From assembly GCA_003134555.1 (NCBI GenBank), contig PLBO01000151.1:62001-126000 (forward strand): a stretch of DNA of 64,000 nucleotides, in the 5' to 3' direction. Below, piece by piece: positions 35,806-44,456 of this stretch. The notes under the pieces were generated by a model. The model was not told the origin of the DNA, did no database searches, and saw only the letters and a list, made by a program, of their open reading frames with translations. Numbering within the stretch: position 1 is the first letter of the stretch; each line of letters begins with the position of its first letter. The position numbers and the translations under genes are program-made. The stretch is from Actinomycetota bacterium (GTDB taxonomy: Bacteria > Actinomycetota > Acidimicrobiia > IMCC26256 > PALSA-610).

Positions 35806-36984
35806 CTATCGGCGCGTGCCCACGCGTCGGACGAAGTCCGAGTATCGATCGATCACGTCGCTCCAGGTGTAGTGCCGGTCGACATAGGCCTTCCCGGCAC
35901 GACCGAGCGCGGCGCGCAGTGTGGCGGAGCCGGCCAGCCGATCGATCTCGACCTCGAGCTCGGCGTAGTTGCCGAACGCGAGACCTCCGCCGGAGCGCAG
36001 GGCGTGGTCGCGGGTCACTTCGCAGCGGCTGTTGACGAGCGCCGGAGTCCCGACCGACCACGCCTCCATCAGGACGATCGAGAAGGATTCGAACGCGCTC
36101 GCCGACACGAGCGCGTACGCGCCGCGCAACAAGCCCCACTTCACGGCTTCGTCGACCGCTCCCGCCGTCACGATGTCGGGATGCACCGGGGGCTCGTTGA
36201 TCACCGGCCCCGCGAAGACGAGCTGCAGCGGTCCGGGCCGGCGGCTCTTGTAGCGCGCGAAACACTCCGCGAGCAGCCGTGCGCCTTTCCCGTCGTCGAC
36301 CCGGCCGAGACAGATCAGGTAGGGACGATCGTCGAGTCCGATCGCATTCCGGGCCGCGGTGGTGCGTCCTTCGCCGACGTCGACGCCGAGCCCGACGACG
36401 ACCGCGGGTTTCGACGCGACCGCGAAGCGCCCCTCGACGAGGCGTCGTTCCGGATCGCTCCAGTACGCGAGGCCGGCCGCGGCGCCGAACACCGACCGGT
36501 AGAGCGGCAGCTTCAGTATGGGCTCGTCGTGCGCGGCGGGGTGAAGGACGGCGCGATCCGCGACGCGCGGCAGCCCCGCGACCGTCGGGTGGTACAGAAA
36601 GGGGTGGAACGCGATCGCGTCGGCGTCGCACTGCGCGATCGCGTCGATCAATCCGGGCGCGACCGGGCCTTGCTTGTTGATCCACTCACGCTGCTGCGCC
36701 TCGGTCACCCGGCGCCCGCGGCGAACGACGAGATCGGTGCTCGCGTCGAAATCGGCCGCCCGCCGGCCCTTGACCGGGAAACGATGTACCTGCACGCCGT
36801 CGAGCTCCGTCGTCCCACTCGGATACTGATCGTCCCAGGTGGTCGCGTCGAGCGCGCAGGTGGTGAGCGCGGAGACTGCGAAACCGGGGCGCGTCGCGAG
36901 CCGCGTCGCGAGGAGACGGGCCGCCGTCTCGGCACCGCCGGCGACCTCGCGGCCGTAGCGGGGCGTGACGACGGCGAGCTTCAT
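35806..36984 (-). CDS. GT4-family glycosyltransferase (AGGAE type)
   Basis: 392 aa from ATG 36984, where beta-strand 1 MKLAVVTPRYG begins; ATG 37005, overlapping the previous stop, would add seven residues. It has VAGGAETAARLLA, LHPAAHDEPILKLPLY, the nucleotide-binding YLICLGRVDDGKG and the E-x7-E motif E-S-F-S-I-V-L-M-E. Clearly paralogous to 46768-47970 on the opposite arm, which shares AGGAE, LHPxxHDEPxL, GRIDxGKG and ESFSxxLxEA. Cytoplasmic. Donor and acceptor unknown. Confidence 0.87.
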   Translation of the reverse strand: MKLAVVTPRYGREVAGGAETAARLLATRLATRPGFAVSALTTCALDATTWDDQYPSGTTELDGVQVHRFPVKGRRAADFDASTDLVVRRGRRVTEAQQREWINKQGPVAPGLIDAIAQCDADAIAFHPFLYHPTVAGLPRVADRAVLHPAAHDEPILKLPLYRSVFGAAAGLAYWSDPERRLVEGRFAVASKPAVVVGLGVDVGEGRTTAARNAIGLDDRPYLICLGRVDDGKGARLLAECFARYKSRRPGPLQLVFAGPVINEPPVHPDIVTAGAVDEAVKWGLLRGAYALVSASAFESFSIVLMEAWSVGTPALVNSRCEVTRDHALRSGGGLAFGNYAELEVEIDRLAGSATLRAALGRAGKAYVDRHYTWSDVIDRYSDFVRRVGTRR

Positions 36985-37001
36985 CGCCTGATCTTCGATG
37001 T

Positions 37002-38066
37002 TCATGCCGGGCGTGCCGCCGACGTCACGGCTTCGACGAACGCGGGCCCGGTGTGCGACACGTCGAAATCGTGCACGCGTCGCGCACCGGCATCGACCAG
37101 CTGGCGGCGCAGCGCGGCGTCGCCGACAACGCGATCCACGGCGGCCGCGATGGTGCACGGGTCCTTGACGTCGAAGAGCAAGCCCGCCTCGCCCAGCGTC
37201 TCGGGCACCGCGGCCGCCGAGAACGCGACGATCGGCACGCGGTGGTGCATCGCTTCGAGCAGTGGTACGCAGAAGCCCTCGTGTTCACTGCATACGACGA
37301 ACACGTCGGCGGCTCGGTAGTACGCGGCCAGCTCCGATGGCGAGACCCCGCCGGCGAGGGTCACCGCGTCGTCGAGGCCGAGGGCATGGATGAACCGCTG
37401 GAGGGTGTGCGCGTACCCGTCTTCGCGGCCGCCGCCGACGAGGTGCAGACGCGCGTCGGCGTTGTGGAAGCGACGGTACGCGGCGAACGCCTTGACGATG
37501 TCGTGTTGGGCTTTGTTCGGCGCGAGGCGGCCGACGAACAGCCAGTTGACGACGTCGGTGCGCGCCGGCGCCGGCGCCGGCGCGGGTCCGGGCTCGACGT
37601 CGAGCGAGGCGAGATCGACGAGCACGGGAACGACGGTGGTGCGGGGGAACCCGGCCTCGATCAGGTCGTGTTCGTTGTAGCTCGAGACCGCCACCCCGAG
37701 CCGCGCCTGCGCGGCCAGCTCGCGGAGTTGCCCGCGACCCCACGTCACTCCGTACGCGGCCACGGGTTGCCAGCCGGCGATGTAGCGCATTGGCGTGAGG
37801 TTGTGATGGTTGACCACTATCGGCTCTTCCCGTGCGAGGACGGCGTCGGCGACGACGGATCCGATCGCCATCTGGTACACGATGACGTCGGCACGACCGC
37901 GCGCGTCTCGCAGCAGGTGAACGCCGCGGTCGGCCCACGCGGGATCGATCTCGGACGCGTAGATCTCGGACGTGTGCCCCGCGGCGCGCAGCACGTCGCG
38001 CGCGACCAGCGTGTGTGCGCCGACCGCCCCGGGCTCGAGGGTCGGGGCGAACTGATGGACGATCAT
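37002..38066 (-). CDS. GT4-family glycosyltransferase (VHQFAPTL type), tandem copy A
   Basis: 354 aa. Begins MIVHQFAPTLEPGAVGAHTL, then VVNHHNLTPMRYIAGW, the donor-site WLFVGRLAPNKAQHDIVKAF and E-x7-E motif in EHEGFCVPLLEAMHHRVPIV. Tandem paralogue of the next gene (38063-39157): a stretch of more than 20 residues around GRLAPNKAQHDIVKAFAAYR and the HHRVPIVA/SAAAVPETLG block are almost the same. An Ala-Pro-rich run (PAPAPAPA) sits in the interdomain linker. Its start overlaps the upstream stop. Confidence 0.87.
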   Translation of the reverse strand: MIVHQFAPTLEPGAVGAHTLVARDVLRAAGHTSEIYASEIDPAWADRGVHLLRDARGRADVIVYQMAIGSVVADAVLAREEPIVVNHHNLTPMRYIAGWQPVAAYGVTWGRGQLRELAAQARLGVAVSSYNEHDLIEAGFPRTTVVPVLVDLASLDVEPGPAPAPAPARTDVVNWLFVGRLAPNKAQHDIVKAFAAYRRFHNADARLHLVGGGREDGYAHTLQRFIHALGLDDAVTLAGGVSPSELAAYYRAADVFVVCSEHEGFCVPLLEAMHHRVPIVAFSAAAVPETLGEAGLLFDVKDPCTIAAAVDRVVGDAALRRQLVDAGARRVHDFDVSHTGPAFVEAVTSAARPA

Positions 38067-39157
38067 GACGCGGGCCCGACCACGCCGTCGATCGCGTCGA
38101 GGAGCTTGCGTCGCGACTTGGCGATGTCGAACTCGCGCAGCCGTTCGACCCCGGCGCCCACGAGTTGCAACCGCAGGTCGGGATCGGTGACGACGCGATG
38201 CACGGCCGTCGCGATCGTGTATGCGTCCTTCGCGTCGAGGAGGAGACCGGCGTCGCCCAGCGTCTCGGGTACGGCGGCGGCCGAGTAGGCGACGATCGGG
38301 ACGCGATGGTGCATGGCCTCGAGGAGGGGGACGCAGAAGCCCTCGTGGTCGCTCGCGATGACGTATACGTCGGCTGTCTCGTAGTGCGCGGTCAGCGCGC
38401 CTGCGCTGACGGGTCCGGTGATCTCGACCGCGTCACCCAGACCGAGGGCGTCGACGAAGTCGCAGAGCGCGGTCTCGTATCGATGCGACGACGAGCCGCC
38501 GACCAGATGTAGGCGCGCCCGTTCGTCGTACAGGCGGCGGTACGCCGCGAATGCTTTCACGATGTCGTGTTGCGCCTTGTTCGGTGCGAGCCGGCCGACG
38601 AAGAGCCAGTCGGCTCCGCCGCGGGCCCGCGCGTCCGCCAGTCGGCCGAGCGTCGCGGGGTCGGGTGGCGCCGCGAACGCTTTCACGACGTCGATCAGGA
38701 TAGGGACGACCGAGGTTCGTTCGAATCCGATGTCGGTCAATTCCTGCGCGTTGAACGCGGAATCGGCGATCCCCAGCTGGGCGCGGGTTTCGAGCGCGGC
38801 GAGCTGCCGTCGTCCCTTCATGAGCGCGCCGGCGACCGCGGGCTCCCACCGAGAGAAGAACGGCGCGGGCGTGATGTTGTGATAGTCGACGATGAGCGGT
38901 TCGTCGCGAGCGGCGACGAAGTCGGCCACGGGCGAGCCGACCGAGGAGTGGTAGAGCAGCCACGTCGGCTCACCGCGCCCGTCGCCCGTGAACGACGTGA
39001 ACGAGCGGGCGAGACGCTTGTACTCGTCCTTGGCTTCGTACGAGTAGATGTCGGAGCGGTAGCCGGCTCCGCGCAGCGTCTCCTGCACCGCGAGGTAGTG
39101 CCCGCCGACGGCGTCTCGCGGTGCGAGCGTGGGGACGAATTGGTGAACCGCGGTCAT
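38063..39157 (-). CDS. GT4-family glycosyltransferase (VHQFVPTL type), tandem copy B
   Basis: 364 aa, ATG at 39157 overlapping the upstream methyltransferase stop. MTAVHQFVPTLAPRDAVGGH, LIVDYHNITPAPFFSRWEPA, GIADSAFNAQELTDIGFERT, then GRLAPNKAQHDIVKAF and E-x7-E in DHEGFCVPLLEAMHHR. Near-duplicate of copy A in the C-terminal domain but more divergent in the N-terminal, acceptor-binding half, which suggests same donor and different acceptors. A more distant relative (45668-46768) occupies the same place in the plus-strand arm. Confidence 0.87.
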   Translation of the reverse strand: MTAVHQFVPTLAPRDAVGGHYLAVQETLRGAGYRSDIYSYEAKDEYKRLARSFTSFTGDGRGEPTWLLYHSSVGSPVADFVAARDEPLIVDYHNITPAPFFSRWEPAVAGALMKGRRQLAALETRAQLGIADSAFNAQELTDIGFERTSVVPILIDVVKAFAAPPDPATLGRLADARARGGADWLFVGRLAPNKAQHDIVKAFAAYRRLYDERARLHLVGGSSSHRYETALCDFVDALGLGDAVEITGPVSAGALTAHYETADVYVIASDHEGFCVPLLEAMHHRVPIVAYSAAAVPETLGDAGLLLDAKDAYTIATAVHRVVTDPDLRLQLVGAGVERLREFDIAKSRRKLLDAIDGVVGPAS

Positions 39158-40107
39158 TCGTCGGCGCGGGTCGCGGTGACGACGTAGGCGTCGGCGCCCG
39201 CGGCATGGACCTGTATGTCGACGAAACCCTGCTCGGGGAGCACCGCGTTCCAGGTGTCGGGATGCAGTGGACGGCCGGCGACGAGATCGGCTTCGGCCGC
39301 GGTGGCGTCGCGTCCCCATGACTCACGCCGGAGGCTGCAGACGACCAACCGTCCTCCGGGCACGAGCTTGGCTGCGGCCGCGTCGACGAGCAGCAACAGC
39401 TCGCCCAGCGGTGCGCGCTCCACGAGCCCGCGCAGCACCAGACCGCCCAATGCGGCCGCGCCGACGGCGTGGAGGTGCGCAGCGCCGTCATCGATGCGGA
39501 CCTCGAGCCCGCGCGCGAGCGCGGCATCGGCAACCGACGCACGCGGCTCGACGCCGTACGCATCGAGGCCGGTGCTCACCAGCGCGTCGAGCAATACACC
39601 GTCGCCGCATTCGACGACGGCGATTCGACCGGCGCAACCTTGCAACGCGTTCGTCACCGATGTCTGCCACGCGCCGTCGTCGCGACGCGCGGGGATCCGG
39701 GCTCCGACACCGCGTGCCCGAGCGATGTCGCCGGTGACGTGCTCCAGGTCGACGACGCGCCCGCCGAGGAGTCGGAGCGCGGTGTTGATCGCAGTCGCCA
39801 GCGCGCTGATCTGTTGCGCGAGCCAGACGTGATACCACCCGAGCAGCTTCGACATGACCCGCTTGACGGCGCCCAGGACCGGGCTGCGGGACGCGACGGG
39901 GATCACCGGGTCGACGATGACGAGATCCTCGGAGCGCTCGAGCGCGGCTTCGAAGTCGTTACTCACCTCGGGCGGCGCGAACCGATCGAACATCCGGTCT
40001 AGCTCGCGCTCGAAGCCCGGCGGGTACTCGCCCGCGGCCCGTCGCGCCCGCACCTCCGCTTCGATCTCGGCGGCGAGCTTGTGGATGTCGACGTGGTCGT
40101 CCGTCAA
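39154..40107 (-). CDS. Methyltransferase-like protein with N-terminal EYPPG helical motif
   Basis: 317 aa. The TTG at 40107 is chosen because a GGAGG site lies 8 nt upstream and no ATG or GTG precedes the conserved region. The N-terminus has RRAAGEYPPGFERELDRMF, shared with 44457-45671 (RRVDGEYPPGLEAELDGHF). A helical region about 75-135 follows, then a degenerate methyltransferase core: IAVVECGDGVLLDAL, YGVEPRASV, LVPGGRLVVCSLR. It lacks the usual GxGxG loop, so activity is uncertain. It precedes the GT4 pair in the minus arm. Confidence 0.72.
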   Translation of the reverse strand: MTDDHVDIHKLAAEIEAEVRARRAAGEYPPGFERELDRMFDRFAPPEVSNDFEAALERSEDLVIVDPVIPVASRSPVLGAVKRVMSKLLGWYHVWLAQQISALATAINTALRLLGGRVVDLEHVTGDIARARGVGARIPARRDDGAWQTSVTNALQGCAGRIAVVECGDGVLLDALVSTGLDAYGVEPRASVADAALARGLEVRIDDGAAHLHAVGAAALGGLVLRGLVERAPLGELLLLVDAAAAKLVPGGRLVVCSLRRESWGRDATAAEADLVAGRPLHPDTWNAVLPEQGFVDIQVHAAGADAYVVTATRADE

Positions 40108-40163
40108 GACCGAATCCTCCGAATGCGGGACAGTATCGCCGTCTCCGAGTTTCGCCGGTGTTG

Positions 40164-42002
40164 CTACTGCGCCAGCTCGACCAGGATGCCACCGGGTAGG
40201 CGGTCGACGCGTGCGGCGACTCCGCGCGGGATCTGCCGCACGAGAAGCTCGGCCGTCGCCGGCGCGTAGCGGCCCGCGCCGTCGCGGGCGATCTGAGGGA
40301 GCAATCCGGCGGGGGTCAGCACGCCGACCAGCGCTGTCCGCATCACGACGTAGCGCACGCGCAGCCGGCGCAGCGCGGTGAGGGCGTCCGGATTCGGGAA
40401 CTGATCGAGCGCAGCCGCGAGCGCGTCGAAGCCCTTCGGCTGGAAGCCGGAGTATCCGTTGATCCGGGGGTCGTGGTCGCGCAGGGCCAGCAACTGGCGG
40501 GGTGACTCCACGTACGGCCACATGACTCCACGCGCCGCCGACGCGAGGGGGAGCTCGACCGCGATACCCGGCGGCCGGGCCCGTAACGCGAGGTCGATGC
40601 CGCCATCGGCCGCAGATGTCGGCACGCGTACGAACACGACGGGGAGCGCCGACTCCGCGATCACGATCGCTATCAAACTGAGGACGAGCCCCATCCGGAC
40701 GCGCCGGCTCAGCCGTCGGAGCGCGAACTCGATGCCGACCGCCGCCAACAATGCCAGCGCGAGCTCGAAACCGAGCGCGAGTCGAGCCACCGCTCGGATC
40801 CCGGCAAAGCCCGGCACGAAATGACGGAACACGACGAACGGCAGGAATATGCGGTGACCGCCGATACGAGTCCAGTCGCCGAACGCCAGCACGAGGCACG
40901 CGAGACCGGCCAGTGTCACGAACAACAACTCCCGGGCCCGACCTGTCCGCCAGGCGCGTCGCCGGATCTCGCGCACCGCGGCGATGGCTCCTACGACACC
41001 AAAGGCGAGTCCGACGAATCCCGGGAAGAGTCGATTCTCGATGAGCCTGCTGCTCGGAAGCGACCGCGACGCGATGAACGGGACATGCGAGAGCACACGA
41101 CTGCTGCTCCCGGTCGCAAGGAAGTCCTGGACGTGCGCAGCGCTGTCGCGAGCGAAGCTTCGTCGGAATTCCGGATGACGCTCGAGGCGCAGGTACCGCA
41201 CGCCGAACGGGGCGATGAGCGCCAAAGCGACGATCGCGGCCACAGCGAGCGCGCCGACGACGGGGCGCACGGCCTGTGGTCGCTGCGCGAGCACCCACCC
41301 CGTGGCGACGATCGCGACGATCACGCCCATCATCGCGCCGTAATAGCTCGCAGTCAGTGTGAGTGCGGCCAGGCTGAGGCTGAGCACTACTGCCCGACTC
41401 GCGCTGGGCGAGTCGAGGCAACGCAGCAGCAGCAGTAGCACGAGCGGGACGAGCGCTCCCCCGACGACCAGCTGGAAATGACCGTGGTGCACGAGCCGCA
41501 TCGCCGAGTACGTGTAGACGAGCGCGGCGACGAACGCTGCGCCCCAATGCGTGACGACGCGGCGGGCGAGGCGGTACATGCACCACGACGACCCGACCCA
41601 CGACCCGAGATAGATCAGGTTGAACGCGAGGACGTCGCCGAAGAGGGTACGCAGCGGCCAGTGCACGAGCGCCACCGGGAAGAGGGTGTCGCTGTACGCG
41701 AGCGTGTCGTGCGCCGGGACGAAGATCGGCGCGTTCCACAGAACGTGCCATCCGTGGGGCAGGCCGATCTCGACGCGCCGAAGGACCCACATTTCGAGGA
41801 GTGAGTCGCCGGAGTCGCCGGCGATGAATGTGCGCATCCGCGAGATCTGCGGGTAGGTGAGGACGATGGCGATGAGGGTGAACGCCGCCAGCAGCAAGAT
41901 CGTGGCGGGCTCGCGGGCAGGAGAGATGACGGTCGAAGCGTCCGAGGGATCCTCGGGCGAGGACGACTCGCCGCCGGACTCGGCCGCCGTCTCGCTGTGC
42001 AC
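40164..42002 (-). CDS. GT-C-like polytopic membrane protein
   Basis: 612 aa, GTG at 42002. After a 30-residue acidic N-terminus come about 10-12 membrane helices (35-485) and a C-terminal soluble part (about 490-612). Loop 1 has acidic residues after helix 1 (AGDSGDSLLEMWVLRR), the place of the catalytic Asp/Glu in lipid-linked-sugar GT-C enzymes. The C-terminal domain contains INGYSGFQPKGFDALAAAL and RRLRVRYVVMRTAL, typical of actinobacterial GT-C or YfhO-like proteins. It probably adds sugars outside the membrane. Divergent from the FG-GAP gene. Confidence 0.7.
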   Translation of the reverse strand: MHSETAAESGGESSSPEDPSDASTVISPAREPATILLLAAFTLIAIVLTYPQISRMRTFIAGDSGDSLLEMWVLRRVEIGLPHGWHVLWNAPIFVPAHDTLAYSDTLFPVALVHWPLRTLFGDVLAFNLIYLGSWVGSSWCMYRLARRVVTHWGAAFVAALVYTYSAMRLVHHGHFQLVVGGALVPLVLLLLLRCLDSPSASRAVVLSLSLAALTLTASYYGAMMGVIVAIVATGWVLAQRPQAVRPVVGALAVAAIVALALIAPFGVRYLRLERHPEFRRSFARDSAAHVQDFLATGSSSRVLSHVPFIASRSLPSSRLIENRLFPGFVGLAFGVVGAIAAVREIRRRAWRTGRARELLFVTLAGLACLVLAFGDWTRIGGHRIFLPFVVFRHFVPGFAGIRAVARLALGFELALALLAAVGIEFALRRLSRRVRMGLVLSLIAIVIAESALPVVFVRVPTSAADGGIDLALRARPPGIAVELPLASAARGVMWPYVESPRQLLALRDHDPRINGYSGFQPKGFDALAAALDQFPNPDALTALRRLRVRYVVMRTALVGVLTPAGLLPQIARDGAGRYAPATAELLVRQIPRGVAARVDRLPGGILVELAQ

Positions 42003-42136
42003 GGGACGACGCTATTCGCCCGACCGCGGCGGGCCCGGTTTCTTGGGCGACTTCTGGAATGGTTCGTCGGGACGTCAAGTGCTTGCGTGATGGCGCCGAT
42101 ACTCGCTCTGGGCATGAACAGAGAGGCTCCCGTTCG

Positions 42137-44413
42137 GTGCGTGTTCGACTCTTGCCGTTGGCGACGTCGGTCGCGCTCGCAGTAGGCGCTCTCGTCGTCG
42201 CGCCGTCCCCGCCCGCGAGCGGGTCGACCGTCTCGGCGAAGCCCTCCTGGACCGATGGCTCGAGCGGCTGGGACCGCACCTCGTCGCCCACCATCGCCGA
42301 CGTCAATGGTGACGGCCGACGCGAGATCGTCATCGGGCACCAGAACGGTCTCCTTCACGTCATCAACGCCGCCAACGGTCGAGACCTCGCAGGATGGCCG
42401 CAGCAGACGGGCTCCGCGATCGACAGTACGCCGGCCGTTGGTGATCTCTTCAGCAACGGTAGGCAGGAGATCGTCGTCGGCCTCGGCTCCACCTGGGTGC
42501 GCAATCAGCAGGGTGGCGTCGCGGTGTTCAACTCGAACGGCTCCTTGCACTGCGTGTTCCGGACGCTCGACTACGGGAACATCTGGGCCAACACGCCTGG
42601 CCCGGATGGCTACGCCGACGCAGTGTTCTCGTCACCGGCCATCGGCGACATCAACGGCGACGGCTTTCCCGACATCGTGTTCGGCGGCTTCGACCTGCAC
42701 GTGCACGCGATCGACCGCAACTGCCACGAGATCATGAGCGACAATACCGAAGACAGCGTCTGGTCGTCGCCGGCGCTGTACGACGTCAACGGTGACGGTC
42801 GACTCGACATCCTCATCGGCGGCGATCAGTCCGCGGGTGGCGCGATCAACTGGTCGGGTGGCGAGTTCCGTGCGATCGAGTACACGCCCGGCGACTCGGT
42901 CGGATGTTCGCATTGCCACGAGATCTGGAAGCACCAGGTCAACGACACCGTCTGGTCGAGCCCTGCCATCGGCGACATCGACGGCGACGGGCGTCCCGAG
43001 GTGATCGTCGGCGGCGGAAACTTCTATAACCGCTCCGACGGGCACAAGGTCTTCGCCTGGCACGTCGACGACGGCTCGAGCCTGCCCGGTTGGCCGGTTG
43101 CGACGGGCGGCTCGACCATGCCATCGCCCGCGCTCGGCGATCTCACCGGTGACGGGATCCCCGAGGTCGTCGTTTCCAGCGCCGACGGTTGGGTGCGCGC
43201 CTACAACCCCAACGGATCACTCCACTGGGCGACGCACCTTTGGGCGTTCAGTCCGCAACAGGGGGGTGGCCCCGTAGCGTCGCCGATCATCGCCGACATG
43301 AACGGTGACGGTCGCAACGACGTCGGTGCGGGCAACAACTTCGCCTACTTCGTCCTGAACGGTGTGAACGGTGTGATCATGTCGGTCGTCGACGCCTACC
43401 AGTCGCACGAGAGTGCAGCCGCGGTGGGCGACTTCGGTGCCGGAGTCGGTTGGCGCCTGGTCGTCGCCGGGTTCGACACACCGAACCTTCGGAGTCGGCT
43501 GCAGTCGTTCCCGATGCCGGCGCCACGCACCGCGCCGCCGTGGCCCATGTTCCGGCGCGAGGCTTTCCACCACGCGGGGCCCGTTGCGCTGCGCCTGCTG
43601 CCGCCGGGACAGTGCCGGGCCAGCCTGTATCCCGCGGGGCATCCGCTCGCCGCTTCCTCGAAGGGCTACTGGGTCGCGGGCGCGGACGGGGGCGTCTACG
43701 CGCTGAAGGGCGCGCCGTTCTACGGGAGCGCGGCGGGCCGCATTCGCGGCACCGCGGTCGCGATGGCCGCGACACATTCCGGCCTCGGCTACTACCTCCT
43801 CGACAACAGCGGCAGCATCCTTCCGTTCGGTGATGCTCGGTCCCTCGGCTCGATGGCGGGTTTGCGTCTCAACGCGCCGATCATCGCGCTCGCGCCGACC
43901 CCGTCCGGGCGGGGCTATTGGCTGCTCGGTTCGGACGGCGGCGTGTTCAGCTTCGGCGACGCGCGCTTCTACGGCTCCATGGGCGGGACGCACCTCAACG
44001 CGCCGGTGATCTCGATGGCCGCGACGCGCACAGGCCGCGGCTACTGGTTGCTCGCGTCGGACGGCGGCGTGTTCAGCTTCGGTGACGCGCGGTTCCACGG
44101 CTCGACCGGCAGCATGCGACTGAACTCTCCTGTCATCTCGATGGCGACGGCACCATCCGGCCGCGGTTACTGGCTGGTCGCGGGCGACGGTGGCATCTTC
44201 AGCTTCGGCGTTCCGTTCTACGGCAGTCTTCCGGGGCTCGGACTCTGCCAGTTGGCGGCGGGAGTGCAGATCCGGCCGACGCTCACGGGGAACGGCTACT
44301 TCGTGCTCGCACGCAACGGCCGGGTCTTCGCGTTCGGTGACGCGTTGGCGGGTCCTTCGGCTCCGAACCTGGGTGGTTGGAGTTTCGCGGTCGACCTCGC
44401 CGTGCGGCCCTGA
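42137..44413 (+). CDS. Secreted FG-GAP protein with C-terminal six-unit GYW propeller
   Basis: 758 aa. The GTG at 42137 gives a clean signal peptide (VRVRLLPLATSVALAVGALV, cleavage near SGS), with GAGAGG about 10 nt upstream. Residues about 50-400 hold seven FG-GAP/VCBS calcium-loop units of the form D-x-N-G-D-G-x-x-D/E-I-V: DVNGDGRREIVIG, DLFSNGRQEIVVG, DINGDGFPDIVFG, DVNGDGRLDILIG, DIDGDGRPEVIVG, DLTGDGIPEVVVS and DMNGDGRNDVGAG. These suggest a seven-bladed propeller. Residues 510-758 hold six GYW units of about 42 aa. Probably a surface carbohydrate- or protein-binding adhesin. Divergent from the GT-C-like gene. Confidence 0.85.
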   Translation: MRVRLLPLATSVALAVGALVVAPSPPASGSTVSAKPSWTDGSSGWDRTSSPTIADVNGDGRREIVIGHQNGLLHVINAANGRDLAGWPQQTGSAIDSTPAVGDLFSNGRQEIVVGLGSTWVRNQQGGVAVFNSNGSLHCVFRTLDYGNIWANTPGPDGYADAVFSSPAIGDINGDGFPDIVFGGFDLHVHAIDRNCHEIMSDNTEDSVWSSPALYDVNGDGRLDILIGGDQSAGGAINWSGGEFRAIEYTPGDSVGCSHCHEIWKHQVNDTVWSSPAIGDIDGDGRPEVIVGGGNFYNRSDGHKVFAWHVDDGSSLPGWPVATGGSTMPSPALGDLTGDGIPEVVVSSADGWVRAYNPNGSLHWATHLWAFSPQQGGGPVASPIIADMNGDGRNDVGAGNNFAYFVLNGVNGVIMSVVDAYQSHESAAAVGDFGAGVGWRLVVAGFDTPNLRSRLQSFPMPAPRTAPPWPMFRREAFHHAGPVALRLLPPGQCRASLYPAGHPLAASSKGYWVAGADGGVYALKGAPFYGSAAGRIRGTAVAMAATHSGLGYYLLDNSGSILPFGDARSLGSMAGLRLNAPIIALAPTPSGRGYWLLGSDGGVFSFGDARFYGSMGGTHLNAPVISMAATRTGRGYWLLASDGGVFSFGDARFHGSTGSMRLNSPVISMATAPSGRGYWLVAGDGGIFSFGVPFYGSLPGLGLCQLAAGVQIRPTLTGNGYFVLARNGRVFAFGDALAGPSAPNLGGWSFAVDLAVRP
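43664..44410 (+). repeat. Six tandem GYW-DGG-FSFGDA protein repeats (about 42 aa each)
   Basis: Units begin at GYWVAGADGG, GYYLLDNSGS, GYWLLGSDGG, GYWLLASDGG, GYWLVAGDGG and GYFVLARNGR. The consensus is G-Y-W-L-x-x-x-D-G-G-x-F-S-F-G-D-A-x-F-x-G-S. The period is exactly 42 residues between the best units. The same six-unit block ends the amidase at 59919-61460. Confidence 0.85.
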
Positions 44414-44456
44414 GCTGGTCCGCTCCGGAGGGACGTCCCAAGGTACATTCGGCGGT

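Noticed and set aside
42003-42136. Small plus-strand frame starting at ATG 42116 near the FG-GAP gene
   Set aside because: It lies out of frame with the signal peptide and gives no plausible protein; the GTG at 42137 explains the region.
39154-42333. Long minus-strand frame running through the GT-C-like gene into the methyltransferase
   Set aside because: The true methyltransferase starts at TTG 40107 with a ribosome site; the upstream part is an out-of-frame shadow of the GT-C-like gene.
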